Below are positions 1 through 8,677 of a stretch of 19,627 nt of DNA, piece by piece; position 1 is the first letter of the stretch, and the number at the start of each line of letters is the position of its first letter. Source of the DNA: Hominisplanchenecus_A murintestinalis (lineage in GTDB: Bacteria > Bacillota > Clostridia > Lachnospirales > Lachnospiraceae); contig NZ_CALPCM010000044.1 of NCBI RefSeq assembly GCF_943193015.1, positions 1 to 19,627 on the forward strand, written 5' to 3'. Both the position numbers and the translations under genes were made by a program. The notes under the pieces were generated by a model. That model searched no databases. It saw nothing but the letters and a program-made list of their open reading frames with translations, and was not told the origin of the DNA.

Positions 1-142
1 CCGTAGGTTTATTAAGGTTACCCTTTTTCACGAAAATCTTTTTCATTTTCCTCTTGACATATTACCAAATTGCTTTCATGTCTGGTGTGGAATGGATTGG
101 ATAGGAATGGAATGGATTTTTACAGATAACCGTTTTCCCGTT

Positions 143-310
143 TTATTCCTGCTTGTCGGCAAGTATCATTTTCAAAATCTTGTCACGGAATGTTTCTGTG
201 CCGCTGTGGTTGAAAAACAACTCCGCAACAATGGTCTGCCCGTTCCTGTGTGTCGTGATGATACCGTCCGGCTTTCGGGGCGGGGTGGGTGTTTCTTTCT
301 TTTCTGTCAA
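143..310 (-). CDS. TnpW-like transposon-encoded small protein
   Basis: This is a 55-residue protein starting at a TTG codon (308-310), seven bases after an AGGAG ribosome site (318-322 on the complement). It ends at TAA (143-145). It begins MTEKKETPTPP and contains the KPDGIITTHRNGQTIVAE stretch, which resembles the small TnpW family found in Clostridial transposons; the match is from memory. It is hydrophilic, without a signal peptide or membrane segment. It lies 89 bp downstream of the recombinase gene on the same strand, with a hairpin between them. The function of TnpW is not established. No ATG-initiated reading frame covers it, so it is easily missed by length-filtered gene callers. Confidence 0.7.
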   Translation of the reverse strand: MTEKKETPTPPRKPDGIITTHRNGQTIVAELFFNHSGTETFRDKILKMILADKQE

Positions 311-336
311 TGGGTCGCTCCTTTCTGTGGGCGCGG

Positions 337-366
337 AAAAGGGATTTCCCGTAATCGGAAAATCCC
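337..366 (-). terminator. Hairpin between recombinase and tnpW-like gene
   Basis: On the minus strand the stem GGGATTTTCC (366-357) and its partner GGGAAATCCC (350-341) flank a 6-base loop, and TTTT follows (340-337). It could be a weak intrinsic terminator or attenuator between the two genes. The stem has one imperfect position and the U-run is short. Confidence 0.4.
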
Positions 367-399
367 TCTCTGCTGTCGGTTATTTTGTTAGTGTTATTT

Positions 400-2244
400 T
401 TACTGTGCAATCGCGGCGGCTTGCGCCTTTTTCCTCGCCCGGTATTCCCGCGCTTTGATACGGTCATACTCCCGTTGCTTTTCAATATTTTTAGCGCGGT
501 AGGCTCTGGAATATTCCCGGTGGTAGGCGCGGCTCTTTTCCTTTTTCGCTTCTTCGATTTCCTCCCGCATTTTTTTGATTTCCTGCTCTGTCGGCTCGGC
601 AAGCTGTGTCAGTTCGTTCTCAAATCTGCCGATATGGTTGAAGTATATCCCGATATGCTGAATGGCGTATCTCGCCCGTTTCTGGTCGCGCTCATGCACT
701 TCAATCCTGCTGATAAACTCGTTTAGAATGGCGGGGGTGAGTTCGGCAAAGTCGGCATACCGTTCTGTCAGCTTCACAAACCTCTGCGCCCGTCCTCCCG
801 CGTTCTCAAAAGCGGACAACTGCTCTTTGATTTCCGCAAGTTCCTCTTTCAAGGTATAGTATTCTTCCGAATATTTCCGCGACATCTGCTCGTAACGGTC
901 TTGCTCAATTACTCCCAGTGCGTTGTCCTCGTACAGCTTATCCAGAACCTTTTCGATTTGTTCAAGCCGCGTTGTGATTTGCGGTACGCGCTTTTGCTGT
1001 TTCTTTGTCCTGTCGGTCTGCTGTACGTCAAGGCTCTTTTTCACTAAGGCTTCAAAATCCGCCCTGTTGCTGATGGAGTATTCCGCGATTTTTTTCAGCA
1101 CCTCCGAAACGGTCTGCATGAGTAAATCCGCGTCCATGATATGCGGGGAATGACACTTGGGATTTCTGGCTTTCCCCTTGTGGTACTCACTGCAAAAGGC
1201 AACGTGCCGTTTGCCGCCGTTCCTGTAATCTATCCGTATGTGCATTTTTGCGCCGCAGTCCTTACAGAAAAGCAAGCCCGACAAAGGGTGGATTTCCCCG
1301 TCCCCGTTTGGTCGCTTGACAGGGGCGTTTTCCAAAATCCGCTGTACGTTTTCAAAATCGGTGCGGTCGATAACCGGCGCATGGACATTTTCGGTAATCT
1401 GCCACTGGCTTTTGTCTACATAGTGGTTTCGTTTGTCGCGGAAATGCTTTGTGGTCTTGAAGTTGACTACATCTCCGCAATACTCCTGCCTTGTGAGGAT
1501 ACGGGTCAGGGTCGCCTTATTCCATTTGTAGCGGTTTTCTTCGTTCAGCGTCCTGCTTTTTGCCGTTCCCCGCCCACGGTCTTTCATGTAGAATGTGGGG
1601 GTCGGGATTTGCTCATTTTTCAGATATACGGCAATCTGGTTTCGGTTTTTCCCGTCCAGAAACAGGCGGAAAATAAGGCGGACAACTTCGGCGGCTTCTT
1701 CGTCAATCAACCAAAAATCCTTGTTGTCGGGGTCTTTCACATAACCATAGGGGGCCTCGGTTGCGATTGGCTTGCCACTCATGCCTTTGGTCTTAATGCC
1801 CGTTTTCACTTTCTTGCTGATGTCCTTTGCGTACCACTCTGACATGATATTGATGAACGGCGCAAACTCCAATGTGTCGGGCTTTTCGCTGTCTATCCCG
1901 TTGTTTACCGCGATAAAGCGCACGTTGTTTCTGCGGAAAATCTCCATAGCGTTTCCCACTTGGAGATAGTCGCGCCCCCAACGGGTCATATCTTTCATAA
2001 TGCACACGCCGACTTTGCCGTTTTCCACGTCCTCTATCATGCGGGAGTAGGCAGAACGGTCAAAAAATCTGCCGCTTTCGTCGTCGTCAATGTAGTGCCG
2101 GATATTGGTTAATTTTAACTGTCTGGCATAGCTTTCCAGAAATTTCTTCTGGTTCTGTATGGAGTTGCTTTCGCCGCCGTCCCTGTCCTCGTCCCCCACG
2201 GATAGGCGGGAGTAAAGGGCTGTGATTTTGCTGTAATCATTCAT
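400..2244 (-). CDS. Large serine recombinase (resolvase/recombinase/zinc-ribbon, DUF4368 type)
   Basis: This is a site-specific DNA integrase/excisionase that would cut and rejoin element ends through a serine-DNA link. I chose the ATG at 2244 (614 aa) because AGGAGGA at 2252-2258 sits about 7 bases upstream; the ATG at 2265 lies before that site and the one at 2250 is too close. The resolvase domain starts at once with YSRLS, so Ser15 is the likely nucleophile. The recombinase domain follows (APYGYVKDP, then ILTRQEYCGDVV), then a zinc ribbon with a CKDCGAKM pair and two later cysteines, then a coiled coil. A very basic tail rich in R, K, Y and A ends the protein, as in the DUF4368 group. The length is typical of large serine recombinases. 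The gene order matches Clostridial transposons with a TnpX-like enzyme. Confidence 0.93.
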   Translation of the reverse strand: MNDYSKITALYSRLSVGDEDRDGGESNSIQNQKKFLESYARQLKLTNIRHYIDDDESGRFFDRSAYSRMIEDVENGKVGVCIMKDMTRWGRDYLQVGNAMEIFRRNNVRFIAVNNGIDSEKPDTLEFAPFINIMSEWYAKDISKKVKTGIKTKGMSGKPIATEAPYGYVKDPDNKDFWLIDEEAAEVVRLIFRLFLDGKNRNQIAVYLKNEQIPTPTFYMKDRGRGTAKSRTLNEENRYKWNKATLTRILTRQEYCGDVVNFKTTKHFRDKRNHYVDKSQWQITENVHAPVIDRTDFENVQRILENAPVKRPNGDGEIHPLSGLLFCKDCGAKMHIRIDYRNGGKRHVAFCSEYHKGKARNPKCHSPHIMDADLLMQTVSEVLKKIAEYSISNRADFEALVKKSLDVQQTDRTKKQQKRVPQITTRLEQIEKVLDKLYEDNALGVIEQDRYEQMSRKYSEEYYTLKEELAEIKEQLSAFENAGGRAQRFVKLTERYADFAELTPAILNEFISRIEVHERDQKRARYAIQHIGIYFNHIGRFENELTQLAEPTEQEIKKMREEIEEAKKEKSRAYHREYSRAYRAKNIEKQREYDRIKAREYRARKKAQAAAIAQ

Positions 2245-2298
2245 GTGCATATCCTCCTGCGTCAATATAGGTGTTGTTTACAGTTAAGATTATGCACC

Positions 2299-5200
2299 TC
2301 ACGCGTTCCATTCATGTATACATCCGTTTATCACAGGATTCCTGTTCTGTTCACTATCCGGCTCTGTTTCTGTCTCCGTTTCCGGCTCTCCGTCCGGATT
2401 CCTTTCACCGCATCGTATACAGTCTCCACCGACATACTCATGCCCTAATGGACTTTCAGCTAAAACGCCGGCTTCCGCGGCTCCCTCCGCATCCAGAAAG
2501 GCTTTTCCACACGTATCGCAGCTCCAGTGTTCTACCACCCCCGGCTCCGTACAGGATGCCCTCTGCGCCTCATAATACGTCAGAAGATGCGCAGACATTT
2601 CCAAAATCTCTTCCTGCTCCTCCCCACATACGGCGCATATGTATTTTCGGAAACCAGTTTCGGTACACGCAGGTTCTTTTCTAAACGTTTCCTCTCCCTC
2701 TGTGTGCCCCAGGGCGGCGACTTCCCGCTGCTCCTCCAATATTTCTCCGCATACCGAACAGTGGCTTCCCGCTGTCTTTCCGGCTTTTGTACACGTTGCC
2801 TCCTCGGGCGCATCCTCCGCTGCACGATGTCCCAGCGCTTCCGTCTCCTGCTGCGCTTCCAGTATCCTGTTACATATCCCGCAATGGCTTCCTGCCGTCT
2901 TGCCAGTCTCCGTACACGTTGCTTCTATCGCCATATCCTCTACGGCGACATGAAGGTGGTCGCTCCAGGATAACCTGCCCCCGTTATCCATTTCCTCTAT
3001 CCCATTCCAGGACTCATCTCCCGGCGGATAATACATATCCGCCGCCACGTTATGAAACACGTTTTTCCCAAAGGAAGGGCGGTTCCCCTCAAATCTTCCT
3101 TCTGTCAAATCATTGCAGCATCCAAAAGCAAATGCCCCTATAGACGCCATACTTGCAGGAATCTGTATATTTTTCAGGTTTACACAGCCATAGAAAGCGT
3201 ACGGGCTTATGGTCGTCACACCGTCTTCTATCGCAATTCCGGAAATCATATCTGCACAAGCATGCCACGGAATCTGATCCCATGATTCACTGGGCGTCAT
3301 CTCACCATCCCCGGAAATACTCAAAATCCCCTCGCTGTTCAGCGTCCATGTCAGCGCTTCCCCACAAGGCACATTGACGGTATGAAACTCACTCCAGGCA
3401 AATGTACCATCTCCAAATCTTTCTTTCACATTTTCCCATGAACGATTTCCCTCCGGATAATGCCCATTTACAGTTATATTAAAAAAACCATAACTCTTAA
3501 CATCCGGCATATTTCCCTGGAAAGTGACTTCTTTCAATCCGGTGTATCCATGAAACGCGTTTCCGCCAATGCTCGTAACCTCTTTCCCAACCACCACTTC
3601 CTCCATGATATTCTTATAGGAATACCACGGAGCGCCGTCGTAGCTCCGCCAGTCCGTCATCTCGCCTGCCCCGCGGATCACCAGGATTCCATCGGACAGC
3701 GTCCATGTCAGATCGGAACCGCATGAGCCTGTATACTCATAGTGAATCGGTTCAAACGTGATACTGTTTTTTTGCGCATATGCTTCCGCAGCGCTTTTCC
3801 TGTATCCGCGCATCACCAAATTCTCATTATGTCCTTCAAACGCCGTATTGCTTATAGATGTTACTGTATATGGCATCGTGACCTCTATTAAAGCCGGGCA
3901 ATTTTTAAAACTGTTGGCATAAATATATTTTATATGCCCTAGTATTTTAGCGTTTACAAGGCTGCTGCATCCCTCAAATACGGATTCTCCAAGAGACGTT
4001 ACGCTTTCCGGTATGGTTACGCTTATAAGCCCGGAACATCCCTCAAATACAGATGTTCCAAGATGAGTTACGTTTTCCGGTATGGTTACGTTTATAAGAC
4101 TGGAGCATCCCTCAAATGCGTATGACCCAAGAGACGTTACACTTTCCGGTATTCTCATATCCTCAAGATTCCTGCAATATAAAAACGCATTTGTCCCAAC
4201 AGACGCAACCCCTTCTGCAATCTCTGCTTCCACCAGACTTTCGCATCCGCTAAACGCATAATTTCCAATCTCTGTAACGCCCTCGCTGATTACTACCCTA
4301 TTTATAAGTTTTCTGTATGTATACCACGGCGCTGACGCCCAACCCCAGTCTTGCATTTCTCCTGCGCCGCGTATCGTCAATACTCCATTTTTCAATATCC
4401 AGTTCAGGTTCTCCCCACAACTGCCTCTTTGTTCATATTCAGGCGGCAGCGGCACTGCAACAAACGTGATCCTCCAGTCTTTTGCAAAGCTTTCCGCAAA
4501 GCTCCCTTCATACCCATACATCACAAAGTTTTCATCTGTCTTGTAAAATGCCATTTGTCCTATGCTCTTTATCCCATATGGTATTCTGATTTCTGCAAGT
4601 TTCGCACATTTACAAAACACCTCTGTGCCCAGACTCCTTATCGTTTCTGGCAACTCTATGCGAGACAGACTTACACACTCATAAAAGGCGCCTCTTTCAA
4701 GACTCGCCACTCCCTCCGGCAGCCGGATCTCTTTTAATCTTTTGCAGTCCCGGAATGCATACTGCCCTATGCTCGCTACGCTTTGCGGCAAAACAATATT
4801 TTCCAGGCTCCCGCATCCATAGAAGGCATAAGCGCCAATATTTTCAACGCCCTCGCCCACCGCTGCCGTATGAAACAGCCTTCTGTATGCATACCAGGGA
4901 GTCTCAGACTTTCCTGCCCAATTTTCCATTTTCCCCTTCCCGCTGATGGTCAGAACCCCTTCCTGCAGTGTCCATACCAGATTCTCACCGCAAGCGCCCT
5001 CAAAAACATCACAGGGAATTTTTTCAAAAGTTATATCATGCTCTTTCGCATAGATATCAGCTTCGCTATATTCATATCCGAAGATTCTCAGATTTTCATT
5101 GACTCCGCTAAAAGCTGTATCATCGATTTCATCTACCGAATACGGAACCGTAATCTCCAGCAAGCCCGTACAATTGCCAAAAGCCTTTCTCCCTATCCTT

Positions 5201-7555
5201 GTAATTTCTCCCGGAAGCACAAGATTTTCCAGACTGCTGCATTCATAAAACACATATTCTCCGATACTGGTCAATCCTTCCGGAAGGTCTATGCTTTTTA
5301 AATTACTGCACCTGCCAAATGCCCAATCTCCAAGCGCCCTCAAACCATCTGGCAGCAAAATACCCTCCATACTGCCGCATCTGACAAACGCATAAGAGCC
5401 TATCTCTGCCACGCTCTCCGGTATCTCAACTATCTGCAGGCTGCTGCATCCGCCAAACGCATGAACACCTATCGCCGTTACACCCTCTGGTATCTCAATC
5501 CTCTCCAGGCTGACGCATTCATTAAATACATAAGAGCCTATCGACGTCACACTCTTCGGTATCTCAATGCCCTCCAGGCTGACGCAGCTTTCAAACGCAC
5601 GATATCCTATCCTTGTCACACCCTCCGGCACTTCAATATCGATAAGTCCCCCGCATCTGCGGAAAGCATAATTCCCGATGCTGCTTACCCCCTCGTCAAT
5701 TACCACTTTGTCAAAAAGATGCTCGCATGTCTCCCACGGCACTGCTTTCAGATTGCCCCAATCATACATCTCCCCTGTCCCGTGGATAAGCAGCGTTCTA
5801 TCTTGGATCTCCCAAGTCAGATTCTCCCCGCATGGCTCTATTTTATGCCAGTCTGCGTACAGCTTTTCATCTCCATATGTGGTGACTATGGTATCGGCCG
5901 TCACCCGGTCTCCTCCCTGAACCGCAGGACGCCACCCTCTGAAAATATAACCCGCTCTGACAGGTTCCGGCAGTTCCCCATAAGCCTCCCCCAGCCTGAC
6001 GTCCATGCAATCGCTGTCCATCTCCCCTCCCAAAGGATAGAATTTCACCCGATGCACTTCATTCAGAATCCTCACCTTTTCCGGATTCTCCGGATCCAGC
6101 GCGTAATACAGCGGCACTCCCCCTTCCGTGCAGTACCATGTAACCATACCGTTGCACACGATTGGCTTACAGTTGGAAAGAGCGCCTGTCTCAGACGTAT
6201 AAATCTCGCCTTCGGGATTTCCTTCCCCATCCAGAAAAACATAATTCAGAAGACCATCCACGTCCCACATCAGGAGGAACCTTGTATCGCTAATCTTTAC
6301 CAGATGCGGCGTAGATACCTCCTCATTCCCCTTATAACTGGTAATCCAGCGTAAAGCAGTTCCTTCGCTCGTAAAGTTATCCTTTTGCGTACAGGTTACA
6401 AAAATATTTCTTACCTTTCGTGTCTCAGGAATCAGATCCTTATAAAGAGAATTTCCCGCCACCAAATACGACGTTTCCGAAGCCTCCAGCCCTCCTACCG
6501 AAGCCCCCGTATTATTATCCCCCGTGAAACCGGAAAGTGGAAAAACATCTACCGTATCACAGGAGGTATTCAGAGGCCGCTTATCAATGTCTTTCTTATA
6601 GCGGCTCAGCACAATCGATCTCGGATACGCGTCCCCATGATCAGCCGCAACCAGCTTCTGTCCGTCCACAAGCACAAACTGATTAAAGGAATGGGTGACA
6701 TATCCGAAGAAAATGACCGACACCCCCGTGCTTTGCTGAACAACTTCCATCGTAGAAACCTGCACAGAAAAAGTCACATTCGCCTGATGGATTTCCCCAT
6801 TGCTGAGCGCGTACATCTCATGGCATGTGCGCACAAACAGAAGATCTCCGCTCTGCGCCATTCTGAGACTTCCGAACTTAAACGGCGTCGTCGTATTCGC
6901 CCCATACAGCCCCACTGAATCCAGCCTCTGCCAGTCCTTCGTGTACTTAACTACACGCATAACCTCCACACTGTCATCTTCATCAGGATTTGGCTGCCCA
7001 AATACAAGAAAATTGTAGTCCTCGCCCGCATAAAACCCGCCGAATAAAGGCAATTCCACAGGAATCTTTTTTCTATCCAGAACCCTCCCGTCCATGCTGC
7101 AGCGTTCTGCAGTGACATAGTTTCCTATTTTGTTATGTCTTCCCGCAGCGATTCCATCGTCCGATCTCTTTCCTACATATTCTATACGGTTCATCGTCCC
7201 ATCCCCATTCTCTTCCAGGTAAGACGTGACCACTCTTCCATACGTATTATAATTCTGCGTCCCCTTATTGCTGCTTTCCGCCCCCGCCAGATCTGACAGA
7301 CCGCCTGGCGCGATTGCCTCCGAATGACCGGAACGGTAAACACCAAGCGCGTCATTGCAGCCACAAAACACATTTTTTCCATAAGCAATAAAGGTATCGG
7401 GTACATTTAGACGGGTAAGCTTGGTACACCATGCGAATGTATAATCTTTAATCTCCGTGATTCCGGATGGAACCGTCAGCTCTGTCAGTCCGCTGCAGCC
7501 TGCGAACGCAAACCCCTCAATCCTCTTTATCTGTTCCGGGATATAAGATACTTTT
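2299..7555 (-). CDS. C-terminal fragment of the LRR protein (lacks its own start)
   Basis: This frame is open from just after an in-frame TGA (7556-7558) to the TAA at the 3' end. The first residues, KVSYIPEQIKRIEGFAFAGC, are plainly the middle of an LRR array, so no start is expected there. A GTG at 7369-7371 would give 1690 residues, but it lies inside a repeat (KNVFCGCN) and has no convincing ribosome site. It carries a non-LRR beta-rich region, an InlB-B-like repeat, five CGE/LRR modules and the CxxC tail. It would be expressed only by frameshifting, reinitiation, or if the shift is an assembly error. Confidence 0.6.
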
Positions 7556-8242
7556 CAGGCTGCTGCACCCATAAAATGTGTACGTATTAATTTCTGTCAT
7601 GCCCTCCGGCACTTCCACTTCCCTCAGGCTTGAACACTCATAAAATGCGAATCCCTCAATCTCCGTCAGTTCACCTTCTATTTCCACTCTTTCTAGGTTG
7701 CTGCATCCATAAAATGTGCTGCCTTGAATTCTGCTCACCCCTGAAGGCAGTACAATACTTCTCAGGCTGATGCACGCCTCAAATGCGTACGACTCAATCT
7801 CTGCCACTCCCGAAGGCAACGCGATACTGGTCAGTTTTCTGCAATTATAAAACGAGGAGTCGCCAAGCTTTCTCAGACTGGCCGGAAGTTCAACACTGCT
7901 TAGCTCCGTACATTCAGCAAAGGCATTCATACCTGTGCTCGTCACTCCCTCGGAAACCACTACGCTCCGGATCTTCTTACGGTATCTGCCCCACGTTTTT
8001 GCCGAGTGAATATGCCATTCATACACATCCTCCATCTCCCCGCTTCCTGACACGACAAGTTTCCCTTCTGTATCCAACGTCCATGTCAGACTCTCTCCGC
8101 AGGTGCCGGAAGCCATCGCTTCTGGCTCTTCAGATTCTGTCATCTCCGTCTCTGATGCGTACACTTCCATCCTCCCCATTGCCGCGGATGACCACGCCAA
8201 CAGAAGTATCAACAGCCACATTTTCCACTTTCTTTTTCCCAT
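7517..8242 (-). CDS. N-terminal fragment of the LRR protein (signal peptide plus first LRR block)
   Basis: This 241-residue open frame starts at ATG (8240-8242) behind an A/G-rich AAGGAGAAGGAAAG stretch. Residues 1-31 form a signal peptide: basic MGKRKWK, a hydrophobic LLILLLAW core, and a likely cut near VYASE. A CGESLTWTL module follows, then about six LRR_5 repeats of the FYGCSSL type. The last residues, YPGTDKED, depart from the repeat pattern, because the frame is lost just before; the repeat continues in the neighbouring frame as IPEQIKRIEGFAFAGC. If the shift is real, the cell would secrete only this short LRR fragment. Confidence 0.7.
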   Translation of the reverse strand: MGKRKWKMWLLILLLAWSSAAMGRMEVYASETEMTESEEPEAMASGTCGESLTWTLDTEGKLVVSGSGEMEDVYEWHIHSAKTWGRYRKKIRSVVVSEGVTSTGMNAFAECTELSSVELPASLRKLGDSSFYNCRKLTSIALPSGVAEIESYAFEACISLRSIVLPSGVSRIQGSTFYGCSNLERVEIEGELTEIEGFAFYECSSLREVEVPEGMTEINTYTFYGCSSLKSILYPGTDKED

Positions 8243-8304
8243 ACTCTTTCCTTCTCCTTTTTTAGCAAATTGCCTTTGTCACACGCCCCACAAATTGTTA
8301 ATTT

Positions 8305-8333
8305 ATTATATCCCCTTCCACAATTACGTGCAA
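8305..8333 (-). promoter_or_regulatory. Sigma-A promoter of the LRR gene
   Basis: On the minus strand, TTGCAC (8333-8328) is followed by a 17-base spacer and a consensus TATAAT (8310-8305). This predicts a transcript start near 8298, giving a leader of about 55 bases before the LRR start codon. Confidence 0.75.
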
Positions 8334-8399
8334 CTATTTTGTCAGAAAATAAATTTGTATCCAAAAATTTGAATTCCCGCTGAAAAAAATAGAGTTAAT

Positions 8400-8566
8400 A
8401 TGCCCGACTTTGATTTGGCAATTGAAATCGCAAATTATTTTGATGTCGGCATCGAAGAATTATTAGACGGAGAAAGAAAGATGGATATGATTGAAAAGAA
8501 ACAAGAAGAAACTCTCTTAAAAGTAGCTGACTACGGCAACAATGAACGGATAGCTTTCTCAAAGAG
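8400..8566 (+). pseudogene. C-terminal remnant of an XRE-family regulator
   Basis: The frame from 8400 reads MPDFDLAIEIANYFDVGIEE and then LLDGERKMDMIEKKQEETLLKVADY in two adjoining stretches. This is the typical segment just after the helix-turn-helix of Clostridial XRE regulators (the 'A-FFDVSIDELLDGE' region). The DNA-binding helices that should precede it are absent: upstream is the LRR promoter region. After about NNERIAFSKRL the match to such proteins fades. I read it as debris of a regulator cut at both ends, possibly by the event that brought the LRR gene here. No ribosome site is visible, so expression is unlikely. Confidence 0.55.
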
Positions 8567-8677
8567 GCTCCGCCATCTGCAAAGGACGTCCGCGATTTCA
8601 TTTTATCACAGGCGCCCTTTCTTATTTTCAATCACATATTGCTTATCCATTCTTCTAAAAGACACGGCGGGCATTCA

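Larger units (their letters stand above)
1..2298. mobile_element. End of a serine-recombinase mobile element (continues off left edge)
   Basis: A large serine recombinase and a TnpW-like gene lie head to tail on the minus strand, as in Clostridial transposons of the Tn4451/CTn type, where the recombinase gene sits at one end with its start facing the element terminus. The recombinase start is 55 bp from the stop of the LRR gene, so the boundary must lie at roughly 2260-2340. The exact end is not resolved: large serine recombinases use very short cores (often GA), and only one end is visible. The boundary I give is approximate and inferred. Confidence 0.6.
2299..8242 (-). pseudogene. Giant BspA-like leucine-rich-repeat surface protein gene, frameshifted
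   Basis: When the frame is joined near 7540-7550 this is a single gene of about 1980 codons; the span is one base more than a multiple of three, which fits a single-base insertion. Approximate architecture in joined residues: signal peptide 1-31; six modules that start with a CGE-L-W motif and run into LRR_5/BspA repeats (starting near 47, 804, 1082, 1273, 1506 and 1625); a beta-rich insert without LRRs at 305-740; an InlB-B-like repeat (GYIFRGW ... LYADWH) at 745-800; and four CxxC-bearing ALGH/ATCT tail repeats at 1765-1955. Such proteins are usually secreted or wall-associated and bind host or matrix ligands. There is no LPXTG motif or C-terminal membrane anchor; the tail ends shortly after PETETETEP, next to a mobile element. 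The frameshift may be a real mutation or a sequencing error. Confidence 0.8.

Noticed and set aside
60..118. GGAATGGATT-like tandem repeats near 89-118.
   Set aside because: Only a few short imperfect units; too little to call a functional repeat.
92..602. Several overlapping frames around 92-602 on both strands.
   Set aside because: They conflict with the recombinase 3' end and with the TnpW-like gene, which has a ribosome site and a family-like sequence.
1141..1842. A 233-residue plus-strand frame opposite the serine recombinase.
   Set aside because: Antisense to a well-supported gene; nothing in it resembles a known protein.
4351..6918. Long plus-strand open frames opposite the LRR gene (for example 5461-6354 and 6385-6918).
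   Set aside because: They are antisense shadows of a repetitive gene: no ribosome sites, odd composition, and no recognisable domain.
7541..7550. Programmed ribosomal frameshifting at the LRR break.
   Set aside because: No slippery heptamer or downstream structure that I can see; a plain insertion explains the data better.
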